A DNA stretch of 64,000 nt. It comes from Chromobotia macracanthus. Its lineage: Eukaryota; Chordata; Actinopteri; Cypriniformes; Botiidae. Positions 1-13,170 of the stretch are shown in pieces (position 1 is the first letter of the stretch; each line of letters begins with the position of its first letter). The translations under genes were made by a program, and so were the position numbers. Below the pieces are notes generated by a model. It had not been told where the DNA came from. It ran no database searches and saw only the letters and a list, made by a program, of their open reading frames with translations. The stretch spans positions 4,044,001 through 4,108,000 of the forward strand of contig JAZGTH010000040.1 in the NCBI GenBank assembly GCA_036877525.1, read 5' to 3'.

Positions 1-3000
1 TTGCTCTTTTAACCTTTCAAAATACTGTCAACTTTCTCACAGACTATTTCTGTATGGACACCTCTGTCAGTTATTGATGGACATATGGCAGACGGCAACT
101 TTGTTCACTGTTCCAGATTAGCAGAGATTAGATGAGCAGCTGGTGCTTACGATTAACTATATTAGTTTTACAGACATCACTGTTTTCTCTGTTGAGGCTT
201 ATTTCCCATGTCTCCATTTCATGTTTCCCTTTCTTGTTGGTCGTACAGTCCAGACCAGTTAATGCGAACGTCACTTGTCTGTCCTAATACATCTTCACCC
301 TGCTCATCCTTGTCAGTTTTTGCTGCTTAAACAGAACATTCCCAGAGAGCTTACTATGGTTGTTTTCACGTGTAGTGTGCTTTGTATGCTGATTTGCATG
401 CGTTTTATGCACATTAAGCAGCTTTTTAACATACACAAAATGGCACACATTCCCTTTAATTTTTGCCAGTCTTGTCGCATTAATGAGTCAAGGAGCTTCC
501 TGCTCATTTGTCACACTGGACAAGGAAGGTCAAGTCAAGTGCACTGCATTGTGGGTAATAATATTCCATCCAGTGTTTTCTGAGGTATACTGCACATTTG
601 CAAATGTATTCTATGCAGAGAGACACATTTGCACACTGCAGAAATGGTAGTATGCATATATGATTTAGCTTTTTATCTGCAGTATATAGCATATACACTG
701 AGCATAGTGTGCAAATTTAACAAATTTTAACAAAGTACACTGTAATGTAGTCTTTACCTTGCATGGTATTAAAAAAGCAGACATTAGACAGCATATGCTG
801 CACAGCATTTAGTCAGTAGTAACCTAATACTTTATTCCAAACATCTCCATGATCTTGCTGTCATTTGTATTTATAGCCATTTGTTGCGATGCTAATATTG
901 CATTCATTCACCTCTGTAAAGGACTTAATAAAATTTTAATGCTAAGATCTAGGTGACATTAGATTTGATCCAGTGCTTTGTTCATGTGATACAGTGCACA
1001 TGCTAAATAGACTCAAGTATGAAGAACGGAATGCTCCCACAATGCACTGCATCAGATTGGCAGCTGTTAGAAGTAGATGGATGTCTTGGCAACTGAATTC
1101 TTGGCTCCATACAAAATCAACAAAGACATGTTCTCGCATGCACGCACAGGTCAACAAATGCACATGCTTTCTTTACGATGCTTCCGCACCATGTTGATAG
1201 ACGCTTGGGGATGTGACGTTCTAGAGAAGCTAGATGTTGGATGAAGCAGAAAAAACAGCTAAGGGCCATAAGTCTAGAGTTATTCATCATGTCCTGCAGC
1301 ACTTGGCAAATGCAATCCTACCCTGTGGCTATTGGGCAGATTGGTCCACATGTGTACATAAGCTGCTCTTCTGCAGGTTTGTATGAAGGAGGGGAGGGGG
1401 TAGACATTTGAGGTGGGAACACCACAAATTGTTGGTTCGTTTAAATTGAATTTCTGTAAACTGTGCTGCACTCATCCAGCAGTTTTAGCTCAGCTCAGGT
1501 ATAAATTGTACATCAAACTCTGCTGTGTTGAGAAAAATGGATTTTCCTTATGAAACATACAGATATCAATAAACTAAAGCCTTAGTGGGCTGGACTAATT
1601 TTCCCTGGGGAGGTAAATTTGACCTATATAATGTAATGTAAAGTAAATTACCTATATTTGTATGTGATTTAATCTTGTCCTAATTAAACACATCTGTGAT
1701 TTTGTGATGCAATTTTGGTAACAAATACAGAGCTTGTTTCTTTCTGGCTAACACAAGGGAGTTCTTTGAGAAATCTAATTTAGTCTAGACTGGAATTTGT
1801 ATGATTGTAGTGTATTGTTTTCCAAAAACACACCTCTTTATTTGATTTGGATTTTGTTGAATACTGTAACTAAAGCTCATTTTCTTTTCACGCTGCCTGG
1901 TGCACCTTTATTATGGAATTAGACATTTTTGCCAATTTTCTGCTTGTATCTTCTCTGATGTATGAAGAAATTAAATCAATATAACTTCAGAGATCTTGAT
2001 CTCATCAAATCAGTCTATGAAATCCCAGACATGCTGTTTTAATAAATGTAATTCAAACATCATTTCCTTTCAATATTTATATAAACAGCATGCTGGTTCA
2101 CTTATGTAACATTTAACACTTTTCTTTTTATATTTCACACTGACAATGTGTTACTCTCAGAGATGTATTTGAGAAAGCTGTATGCAAATGCATGGGAGGT
2201 GGTATGCTTCCACATTTTTATAAACTAATTAATGTGCAATTTTTCCAATAACATCACTATTATAAATGTGATTGAAAAGTGCATCATTATTAAAATTCTA
2301 TAGCACATATGTATCTCTCAGCTTTACTTTAATCCACTGCCTAGTCAGTCCCTGCAAAATTATTTTCTTTAAACTCTTTATCTGGTAATTATGAATGTGT
2401 GGAAGAGTCATAGATATTCATTAGTCCAAAAGTGTGGGAACACTGTTATTCCATTGAGGATGTAGAACGTTTTCATAGTGCTGTCTTAAGTACTTAAATT
2501 CAGCTCTACCAAGTATGCTTTTGCACTCAGTATATCATTATAAGCCAAGAAGAAGCCAGAACTGTTAAGAAGAGCGTCACCTCATCATTGCAGACCTGAT
2601 CTTCTCAACAGCTTTCCCTGTGCTGTGGTAAGATTGATCTGCCCTGTCTTCTCCCAATGCTGTGCCAGAAGCTCCAGCAGTCATCTCCATAAACAGACCC
2701 CATTAAACACCTCAGCCTCTAGCAGCCTCCGACGACCATCCTCACCCACGCATTTCCTCTCCCTCCACTAAACGAGCAATGAAAAGAATGTTAGAACTGG
2801 TAAATATTTTCCAGAAAATGTGCTTTAATTCTGGACACCCTGTGTTTAGTTTTTATGGGATGAGGTAATGAGCGATATCAAGCAGGCTAATAAGGAGGCA
2901 GTACTTTCCAACCATGGGCAGATGGTGTCCTCCGCTGGCCTGTACCAGAAACGATGGCTCTTCTAAATGGATGAAGATGTACTACAGAATGGGATGGAAA

Positions 3001-3389
3001 TTATGATAGGGCACTGTTTAATTTTAAAATGGGCTTCTGGTGCCTGCACTTCGACCAAGGACATGGTCGAGAGAGATAAGCGAAGAGATTTTCTGTTTTG
3101 AGGTTCGGAGATGATGAGGCGTGATCTCATTGACTTTGCTCTGCTCCCTAAGCCAGATCGTGTAACCAGTACATCCCAGGGGCACACTGAGTGGAAATGC
3201 CCTTCTGGAGGTGTAAGAGAGGAGGCTGGTTTGTTTGGGCACACCGCCAGTCTGAGTGCCCTTAGAGCAGTAATGCAGTGAAAAGTTTTTGCAGTCTTAC
3301 ACACATACAGTCATGCTTACTTGGCTATTTGTTTGAATAACGTTCTTAAAACCAAGAAATAATGTTAATACAACATCTAATCTGAACAT

Positions 3390-3613
3390 GAAATGAAATA
3401 TTTGTCAAGGTATGGGAACCCATACTTGAAATGTGATCTCTGCATTTAACCCATAGCAGTGAGGAGTAAACACACACACACACCCGGAGCAGTGCAGCAC
3501 CCGGAGAGCAACTGGGGTAAGGTGTCTTGCTCAAGGGCACCTTTCTTGCTGGCATTAAGAATCAAACCTGTGACCTCTGGGTTACAAGTCCAGCTCTAAC
3601 CATTAGGCTACGA
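3390..3613 (-). mobile_element. tRNA-derived SINE, copy 1
   Basis: Read on the - strand it begins GTAGCCTAATGGTTAGAGCT, a tRNA-like A box, then GGTTTGATTC (B box), then a body with GAGCAAGACACC and CACCCGGAGCAGTG. A second copy lies at about 23945-24178. Confidence 0.75.
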
Positions 3614-4614
3614 CAAATGTCAGATGTTTTTTGTTCTACCTGAGGTACACATTTATTTTAGACTTCTAGACTTTCTGTTTAAAACTAAGAATTCATCATA
3701 CACCCACTGATGCTCACAGAAATCCTCTTTATAAAAAGGAGGCTTTATAGAAATCACTTGTATCGCTTTGTTCAGAAAGACCCACACACCCACACATTCA
3801 GCCTGTTTACCCAGCTGGGCTCAGCCCTGTATGTTGCTGCCTGGGCTCGGGATGTCAATTGTCTTTATTTCCCCCATCGATAGCATCGTGGGCTATTAAT
3901 TAGCCTGAGCTCTGTGGAGCCTAATAGCCATCAGAATCTGGCTGGCTGAGCCACACTGCTGTTTATTTGTTTGTCTCTCTTGCTGCGGGGGGTTGGTCTT
4001 CTGCTCGGCCAGTACGGGCTACTCTTGACAATTTCGTAATTAAGTTGGGTAATAGAAGTAGTTAATCAAGGCCTGAGATTATGCCACCTGCAGCGGAGGC
4101 CTGGCAGCAGGAAGTGTGGAGAGGCCCCTCCTTCCCTGAAGGGCAGGCATCAACTGTTGGCTTTTCCCCTGCTGTGAGCAGGCCGAATCTCCTGCCTCGC
4201 ATCTGTCTCGCTCTGATTTTTCCCTTCGCCACCAGAACTCATTCTCTGCATAGTTCAAACAGCAACAGCCCCCGGTCTTATCTTACCCACCCTTCACACA
4301 CACTCACAGCAGGCCCTTTTAATGCTCACAATGCTATTTAAATGCGATTAAATTCGCTTGGGTCTGCTCAGAGAGGGAATATCACAAGCTCTTGTCAATT
4401 GAATTTGTTTACTGGTTCTCGCAGCATGAGACCTCATTTATTAGGCCTGTCAGTTTTGTTTGCGTGTTTTATCACAGGGTCCGAAGACAACATTAGTTGC
4501 TAAGCTCTGTCAAGTTCGCACCCCATATAGAACATGAGAGAGGAGTCAACACTTCCTGTCACATGCTGGGAGTTAAACTAGGATTTTGCTGCTTGTCTTG
4601 AAAGATGCCATATC

Positions 4615-4688
4615 ACACCAGCTGGTTTGGCACAAGATGGGCAAATCAACCCAAGACTAGTTGATTTTCATCCAGTTTTTTCAGCAGG
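4615..4688 (-). repeat. CCTGCTGAAAA-CCAGC repeat, short copy
   Basis: CACCAGCTGGTTTGGC to CCAGTTTTTTCAGCAGG, lying 42 bp left of the 402-bp TIR element. Confidence 0.5.
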
Positions 4689-4729
4689 TTCCAGGAAGGT
4701 ACCTAAAAAGATTTTGAATTTCCCTTCAA

Positions 4730-5131
4730 ATGTGACCCGTGCTGGCAAAATAAGTCACAATTTTTAAAAAAGAGTTTTAGTTTTCACATTCTCCATTAAA
4801 TGATGTATGATTTGTTGGAATTGGACAACAAATAAATGCACTACACCTGTCTGAAGCACCAGTTGACAAAAAAGGGCAGGAAAAAAACGACAATTTATCT
4901 ATGAATTATTAAAACAAAGGAAAGATTTATGAAGGTTTACCTCTCTAAAACATACAAATAAAGATAAATAATTTTAGAACTGCTATTTGTAGTATTGGGA
5001 TCGCTAGACAAGGGCTTAATGAACTTGTTAAACCCTCAAATTAGACCAAAATTGACTTTTTTTATTGGTTTTGCTTGTAGCTCGTAATTAGTCGTGCTCA
5101 TTCCAACTCATTTTGCCAGCACGGGTCACAT
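4730..5131. mobile_element. 402-bp non-autonomous DNA element with 22-bp perfect TIRs
   Basis: The ends 4730-4751 and 5110-5131 are perfect inverted copies with core GTGACCCGTGCTGGCAAAAT. The interior is AT-rich and non-coding. No convincing target duplication was identified. Confidence 0.8.
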
Positions 5132-5749
5132 ATGTATAAAACAGAAATGTTGACTAAGGTTGTTAAATGACTAGAATAAGACAATAAAACATAAAATAAT
5201 AACCTAGAACAAAAAAGGCTGAGGAAACACTGCCATAAGCTACAAACTCCTCATGTTTTAAAGCATTTAAATCTCTGTTTGATGTCTTTATGTCTGAATC
5301 AGTTTATCACTTAGCATACATCTCATGCCTGAATAAAAACATGCATCTGACACAATGTGCACAGATAGGAGTTGAGGATCATTTTGAGAAGTCCAGCATT
5401 ATCACTGATGGAAATCATGAATAAACGGTTTACGTCTTCAATCCAGACGGCAATAAAACTGTCACAGCTGCCATAATGTTCCTCTGTAATGTACACAATT
5501 TCTGTCAGTGCGTGAGACGCCTGGGGAGAGCAATAACATGAATGTGATATAATATGGAAGATCAGGCCTGCAGCTAGAAAACCATCCAAGATGAAATCCC
5601 TAGTACATACATGAGGTGTGTGTGTGTTAGGGATGGGCCCTATTGGCTAGTTGCCCAATTGGTCAGGTTTTTTAATGTATTTATTTTTGTGGTGTCCTTT
5701 AAATTAGATTACTGACAGTGTGATTTGCTTGAAACTCTGAGAAAAGTTA

Positions 5750-6045
5750 CATCTTTCAGTTTTGCCCAGGCAGGTGATTTTTAGGCGATTTTCTTTAGAA
5801 ACATCTTTAGTTATGCTGGTTGAAAGCAATCACTAAGTAGATTAAATATATTTTATAAATAACATAAAAATACTGTAGAAGGCACAGGACCACAAAATGT
5901 TCATCCAATCATTGCATTCGATCCGAATGCAATGATAGGATGTCCTGCTTGCATTGTATGCATTCATGTGTTGGAGAAGGCGTGAGCTGTTGCTAGCCTC
6001 TCCAAAATAAACATACCCAGAAAGCACTGCCACTATAGTCTCATA
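5750..6045 (-). repeat. foldback repeat family, copy 1
   Basis: Contains TTCATCCAATCATTGCATTC, GCAATCACTAAGTA and a 13-bp perfect palindromic hairpin at 5908-5936. Reverse-complement relative of the copy at about 24.9 kb. Edges are approximate. Confidence 0.65.
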
Positions 6046-9000
6046 CATTCAGATAGACATTACAACTTAAAATAGTTTAATAGCTTTTTTAAATATTTGA
6101 AATTATATCATTTGAAATAGTTTCATTGCTTTAGCTTAATTTTAACAGGCTGTCTGCAGAGCTGTTTTTGAACACAGGAATGCATCTCATGTAAACTTGA
6201 TTAAATACCTTTCTGATCAGAGGTGAATCCCAAACCAGCTTATTTACACTGGGTTTCCTTGCTGATTAGTTGATTCTGAAAATTAGAGTTTCGAATGCCC
6301 TAATGTGGGTACATGTGTGTGTGTGTGTGGGTGTGTGAGAGAAAGAGAGAGATAGAAGAGAGAAAGGACACAGCCTGGGGAGTAGCACTACGGTCATGTC
6401 AAATGAAATCTCATAAGAGTGTACTTTTTTTTCTCCCTGGAGCTTTTAACAGGCTCATCATCTGGCCTCAGAATCATCCTCTGACCCAGTCTTTACAGCT
6501 AATTGCTTAGAACAGGCTCAAGTTTTAACATCACTGCATCCCGCTCCTGAGAAAATGAGCTGAGAGAGAGAGACAGATTCTGAGAGATGAGAGCTAAAGA
6601 GAGTCTGAAAAAGTCCCAGGGTCATCAGAGCCAGCACAGAGTAACTACACTGACTTTAAAAGAAGTCGGAGAGGCATTTGCAAAACTTGCCTTCTGTTAG
6701 AAACAGACATTTAAGCCAATATATCTGCATTTGGTGTGTGTTGCCGTAATTAAATTGTGCAAGTGTCTGTGAGCTTGGATTTTAGAGGACAGATAAAGAC
6801 TATTTGATTACACACCACAGGAAAGTCTTTCTTTACGGGTCCCTCCTGTCTGTATGGGCTGTCGGGCTAGTCCTCTTTTGTCTTGCCAGTTCACATGCAG
6901 ATTTGAGTTGGGGAATTAATCAGAAGACCAACAGAGGTGCTGCTTTGTACAATGCCCGAGTTTAAATGGATTTTAAAGGGGCCAGATATGTACTTTTCCC
7001 TAAAGGCCAGTTATGATGTTAGTCAAGATTTCCAGCACCAAAAGCAGTCGTAAAAGATTTTAAATTATTTTCCACCCTCTCTCATAAAATTACTCAGGCT
7101 GTTTTTGCTCAGATTTGGCAATTATAGTACTGTACTATAAATGTTGTTTATAGTAGTAGTCCTGCATAAATACAGTAAGTGGCTGGCAATCCAGCTGCCA
7201 GTATTTTACTGTAAATTTACAGCAGAAAGTTTTACAGTGCACTGTCCCTTTAGGACTTTGAAAAAACCCTGTTCCAAAATAATTAGTTTTTGGGAAATAT
7301 GCCTGCGGTTTAATTGTTTGCACAGGGAGACTGTAGGATGTATGACCAATTTGCACTGTATTAGGAATTGTATATGGTTTTGTTGTTTGTGCAATGTAAA
7401 TCACAGATGTGAGTGTCCACTGCATTTAAAATCACACATATAACTGACTTATCACAATATGTATTTATCTGTGCTAATTAATTATGCAGGAAATAATAAG
7501 CATGAGAATACTATGGGGTAATTTTACTAGGGGAAATTGAAGTCTTCCACTTAAGGCACTTGTGAGAGAACATTACATGCAGTAAAAGCTGAAGTGCCTA
7601 CAGGCTGGATATGGGCAGCTGGATATTCACAGACCTTTTCCCAGTGTGTCACTTCGCACAGAACTAATAATACCTGTTTATATTTCAGGGCATTTTATAG
7701 ATAGTAAAGACACTATAATCTTTGGATATGAGTCCATGTAGTCCATGACAAATTGGGGAAAATTACTAAAGGGATAGGGCTTAACTTTTCGTTAATGGAC
7801 TGCATGGCTTTGCATTGTGAACGCTGGATCATCTCTGCATCTCTACATATAACACAGAACTCCCATATGTTAAAGGAGGATTGTTTTATTTTTTGAAGGA
7901 CTAGTAGTGGACACTGCTAGTGTTTTGGAAAACCTGTTTGAAATCAGTCTTTATTTTGCAATACCTTTTAGTTCAGATAAAGGCACACAAATAGATTTTT
8001 AATAAAAATATGTCTCTTTCTGACTTTTTCAAGATCTGCAGAGCTTTGTTCTGTATGTTCTATATGAGGCTGGTCATGACCACTTTCTGTGTCCTGCTGT
8101 TTGCCTATTAAAATCCCAAAGCAAAGCAACGAAGACCAGGCAACTGAGCATTATCACGTCACATGTAAATTCATAGAGAGATAGAGATTTCTCTTTCTCA
8201 TTACCCATGCCGGGCCAGTCAGGACCCTCAGAGAGCTGAGGGAAGATGGAGGTCGGAGAGATAGCGAATAAACAGGGACTTGTTAGGACGCGACTAGACG
8301 AGAAATCTCCCCTCAGTGCTTTCAGCGTTAGGAACATGCCAGTGAGAGCTGAGCATTGTTAAGCATGTGTGGGGGTGTTTGTGGAAAGCTTTGATGTCAG
8401 TTGTGCTTTGGGTGGAGCTTGACAGGCTCTGATCTCCACCGTCGTCTTCTCATTATGGGAACGGCCCTGCAGCCGGCGGATAACGTCATATAATAAACGT
8501 TGAGATTGGCTCTGCTGCTTGGGAATAACAAGAAATGTTTTCCTGTTGGCGGTTATGCACTGCGAATTAAAATTTTGATTGTAGTGAAAGGTCACTTTTT
8601 GAAATGGACTATACCCGCCTGACCTTTTAAACCGACATTTAACTTTTTATCCGTTATCGTATGTTTTCAGCTAATGACTGCAGGTGTGACATTCTCCATG
8701 TTCGAGAAGCGGGAATTCCTGCCTCCAAATAAACAAAAGCCGGCATGCTCTAAATGAGGCGACGGGCAAGTTTTTGAGTGGCAGGTTGCGAGGTCAACGG
8801 GTTCACACGGTAACGCTTGTGAGTTGGCACTGGCGTGTCTTTTATAGCGTGTCTGTTTGATGGTGCTCCACAAGAAGATAGTGTCATTAAATTGGCTTTC
8901 AAACACTGTATACTCTCGCTGTACATTCAAATAGATTCCTGAGACCCTAGACTTGTATGCCTACTTTGATGGTGGGCGGTCAAATCACATGCACACAATG

Positions 9001-10421
9001 TCTTGTGGAAAACGAGTGCTCATTGTTCTGTTAGCGTGAGCTCTATTCAAGCACTGACTGAATGGTTGGGAAGCTCACAATAGGAGTTTATGTTATCTCC
9101 AGAGCTACAGAGTTTTCCAGGCCAACGGTGAGGCTTTAGCTTATCCCTCAGCCCATTTCTTCCTCTCCTCCATCTTTCCCACACCACTCTGTTGATCTCT
9201 GTCTGCTTCTTTATGCATCCATTCACAGTCAGACTTCCACAATAATGCATATGTGCCGGGGCTGACTCCACCGCCCCACTGTTCTCCATTAACGGACAGA
9301 TTTACAGCAGGAAAGGTTGAAGAGCCAAAGAGAAAGGGAATGAGAGAGAGAAAAAGCATGACGGGGTGTGTCATCGCAGTAGAGGTGATAATTACACGTG
9401 TAGCACTTATGGACTCTGTGACGTCCACTAACCTGCCATTATCAGCTAAAATGCATGTACTGGGAGTGGATAGAATGACCAAAGACTTACATCACATAAT
9501 GTGTAATTTTATGTCACGGTAATTTTATGTTATGCTAGTCATATCACAATCTAGTTATTTTGGCTTAAAATTCAACCCTGAAAATGGCTTGTGCTTTACA
9601 TAATGTAGTAAAGCTTATCTCTCGATAGTCCATTGATTTAGGTACTGCATGTCATTTAATTGTTTTTCTTTTTTATTCAGAACTTGAATCAAAATGAGAA
9701 AACCAAAATGAATAAAATTATTTATAACCAATGATAAGTCAGGCTGGGTCACATCATGCAATATCATTATGAGACAGATTCATTAGAGATCTGATGGGAT
9801 GAGCCACTTTACAGTAGCTGTAAAAACTAGTTGATATACGGGTTGTCATTTCCATTCTGCATGAATACGCCAAATTACAATGTTGCTTGGCAACCCTAAA
9901 CAATCTAGAGTTACACTTTGTCTACACCAGATTGGGCAGAGCGGCACCACACATAAAAACTTCAATGATAAATAACAAAGCTGTTTACTCTAGAAGCAAC
10001 CATCAGCAGCATAGTTTGCAGAGTAAACTATATTTTTCTGTCTTTTTTAATCACATCGTAGATTTACTGCAGTAGAGTAAAATCTCTACTAGTTCATACT
10101 TTCTTACTATTGAAGGTTACATGCCATCAAACCACCCAGCCATAATGTGTATTTCATTGCAATGGTTGCTTTTATCATAACTTTTATTCCCTGAAACCTT
10201 CCAAATCCGTTTATATCCCCTTCTGCTCAGAGGATCAGAATGGAGAAAAGCATCACTTAAACCTCAACCAACAGTAACATCTGCTCAGACTGAATGTTGT
10301 TGAACTTCAGGTGCATGTCCCAGAGTGCAGAACCAGTTCTTTGATCACGCACTGTACCAGGAGTTGTAAGTATGGTTTGTACAAGCGGTGGAGCTCAGAT
10401 TTGACTTTGATAATGTGTACC

Positions 10422-10503
10422 TGTCATTAGTAATTAATGACAAGTGCTTATTGCTCTTGATTAATCACGACTCGTTTAAGCGAACGGGATATGAGTCCCG
10501 TTC
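10422..10503. promoter_or_regulatory. two perfect dyads, candidate enhancer core
   Basis: TGTCATTA-5 nt-TAATGACA (10422-10442) is a homeodomain-like dyad. GAACGGGA-6 nt-TCCCGTTC (10482-10503) is a GC-rich dyad 40 bp further on. Both are in a grik4 intron block of balanced composition. Confidence 0.45.
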
Positions 10504-13062
10504 AGCCAGTTACTCTCATTTACCTTGGCTTGTTGCTCTCATTGTATACACTTAATTACCACAACTGCTCCCTTATAGTCTCTCAAAAGCTCGCTGCAGA
10601 AAATGAGTTCTCACCAGGCCTTTGTTCTTGTTCTGTATAGCACAGACATGAAATGGACTAAAGACCTTTAAGAACATTAAAGAGCGCAATCTGTTCACCT
10701 TTAAATGAGAGGAAATCATGCGCAGTTATCGCTGCTGAACTTCAGGCCACCCTTATCAGATTATTTTCGTAAACGCCAATAGATAAAAAGGTAAATGCTG
10801 CTAATACCTTTTTCATGCTATTTAGCGGTGCTTGCTAAGGAAACCATCACAGGGTTTTTTGAAGAGGTGTGCTGTACGTTTTCTATGTGATCAGACTTTA
10901 TAGACTTGTATTGAAGGTGGCACCTGAGCCATGTCTATGGACAGAAATATCATAGAGATTTGGAAGCAGGGTCTTTTGACTTAAACCAGTAAGCAATCAT
11001 CTAGAACGCCCTAGCAATCAATTACAGTAGCAACACCCTAGTAATCAGCCAAAACAACTGTAGAGACTGTATAGCAGCAACATACTTTTACACAGGCAAA
11101 CAACGTTTTCATCCGAAGGTATGCTTTTTTATAAGTTCTGAATGAGTCAGTCCTCATGTAAGTGTGTGCCCCAGTTTGCTGCTTTGAGCATATTTTGTTC
11201 TCTGTGTTTATCCAAGCTGTGCTGAGTAGAGGGCCAGTCTCAGGGCAGTTCCTCCCAGTTGGCTCATATCCAGGATCTCTTCCTGCCCACAGCTTAACTG
11301 CGCCATCCTGCTCTGTTCCTGCCTCCACTCTCTGCCTACGCCACCACCTCCTCCTCTCTTAATAACTCTTAATTGTTCTCCACTGAAATCCTGTGGAGCT
11401 TCTGGGTTCAGTTCCACACCATAATCACGGCCATGTGCTTCTGATGTCATAAAGTCATCGAGGCTTTTTGACAGCTGCTGGATTTCACTCTGGAGAGCAG
11501 GGTGATATGTGTACTCACAGAGACCGGAACACAGGATCTTATTATCATATTCTCAGAGGAAATCTTCTATTCTCTCGGGTGTCTCTGTGTTTACTTTTTA
11601 TCTTTCACTGTTACCCTTTATATGGTGTAAAAAACACAGGTTAAAAAAATGGTGAGCCATTTTCAAATAGAAGCCTGTGATTATCTTCAACATCTTGCAA
11701 TCTCGTGAGGATCAGTGAAGTCTTGAATGCTCTTCTTCTTTGCAACATGAAAGTCAAGCTGGAGCATAGATGTAGTTTTTTGCTCTTTCTCTTAGGAATA
11801 GCCAATGAAAGATGCCTCAAGCCCAGATTCTAAGTAAATTACCCTGGTTCTATAGCTACAGCGTCAGTACAATCCTTAGAAGTGGGAGTGACAGCCATTA
11901 AACTGTATAATCAGATTTTATTTTACTTAAGCATTATTTATTTCATTATTTTATTATGAAATAATTATTTTATTATTTTATACTACTGTTGTAGTATGTG
12001 TGAGCATGATGGGTATTGTGGTTCTAGTGAAGGTGCGCCGTGCTTATCAGTAACTCCTTTCAACCCACTCAGAGATTTTCATATGTAGCTGCAATTAACT
12101 TTACAAATCAGCAAATTAACGTTATGACAATCAATGAATGTTTTTGTTTTGTTGGGTGTGCAGAATAATTCAAAAATCATTATTAAGGCAATTTGTTTTG
12201 GTCAAATTTTTCAAATGCATCAATTTTCTTTTGCAGTTGTGACTTCTCTGTAAATGCAAAAGTATGTTTTTCATTACAAAGTAGCAATGTAATTATTTAC
12301 TTGATATAGTAGTGCAATGTTGTATCAAGTTTTTTTAAAAGTAAAGTTCCCAGCACAGGTCCTTAGAGTAACACTGTCAGATGTTTTCGGTACTGTACGT
12401 TCACTTTGAACAGAATGAGCCTGTTGTCACATTCTCCCCTGTTTCTGGCCCTTGACGCCTTCATATCTCAGAGAGTGAATAATTTTAGATCCAGCTCTGT
12501 GCTGCAGCACATACTCCCCCGTGTGTTTTGGGTCTGCGGGAATGCTGGAGATCAGGTAGTGCGGGGAAGATAAATAGAGCCTCACATTTTGTAGAAGACT
12601 TTAAGCAGGAGGCCCAATGAACCATGCCGCTTCATAATTACAATGAAATATAAAAATGAAGGGTGATTTAAGACTGCCATGTGTGCTGTGTGAAGACTCC
12701 GCCTCCTATAAAAGGCCCCCATATAGGCGACCTAGTGGAGGGGTGCCAGGCAAACTGGAATGATAATGAGGACATTGGCTCGCTTCAGAGAATTGGGGTG
12801 TAATTGAGTTAATGAATGCATTCTGTTGCGTCTCTGATTGAGCGTGTGCCCCAGCGGCGCTTTCTTAAAGGTGTTCTGACTGCTCTGTGTGGGTGTATAT
12901 GTGTGTGGGTACAAGCTAACATCCGCATTCTCCTCTACCTGACATTGAGCCTTAAGGCTTAATGGTTGTTCTTTTCTCATGTGTCATTTGGAGTTCTGAA
13001 TCTTCTAACAGACAGAGTTTGCTTGAAGGCTCAGTTTAACTCAGGCTGTCTTTCTCCTGTAG

Positions 13063-13170
13063 ATCGGTCAGTGGCATTCAGAGCAGGGACTGTCAATGGA
13101 GAAGCAGCTTCCATCACTGAACCTGACAGATACACTATTCAACACCACTCTCATCATAACTACCATTCTG
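13063..13170 (+). CDS. grik4: grik4 exon: ATD-S1 linker
   Basis: 108 nt, 36 codons, phase 0 at both ends. It starts after CTCCTGTAG and ends before GTAAGT. It begins IGQWHSEQGLSM and ends NTTLIITTIL, the linker leading into the first ligand-binding lobe. Two N-glycosylation sequons are visible (NLT and NTT). The length equals the same human segment as I remember it. Confidence 0.93.

Larger units (their letters stand above)
1..13062 (+). other. grik4: grik4 intron, 3' part; upstream exons not in window
   Basis: No exon was recognised here in any frame. The preceding grik4 exon, encoding the end of the amino-terminal domain just before the IGQWH segment, was searched for by eye and not found, so the intron extends beyond the left edge. 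The stretch is AT-rich. It contains a tRNA-derived SINE (about 3390-3613), a 402-bp element with perfect terminal inverted repeats (4730-5131), a foldback repeat (about 5750-6045), a GT/GA microsatellite (about 6313-6365) and paired dyads at 10422-10503. Several blocks of balanced composition (3700-4100, 8080-8600, 10380-10560, 12420-12960) look like conserved non-coding DNA, but that cannot be tested here. Confidence 0.75.

Noticed and set aside
2963..3304. 113-aa - strand ORF in the first grik4 intron
   Set aside because: No domain, no homologue recognised, no splice context. Better explained as balanced-composition non-coding DNA.
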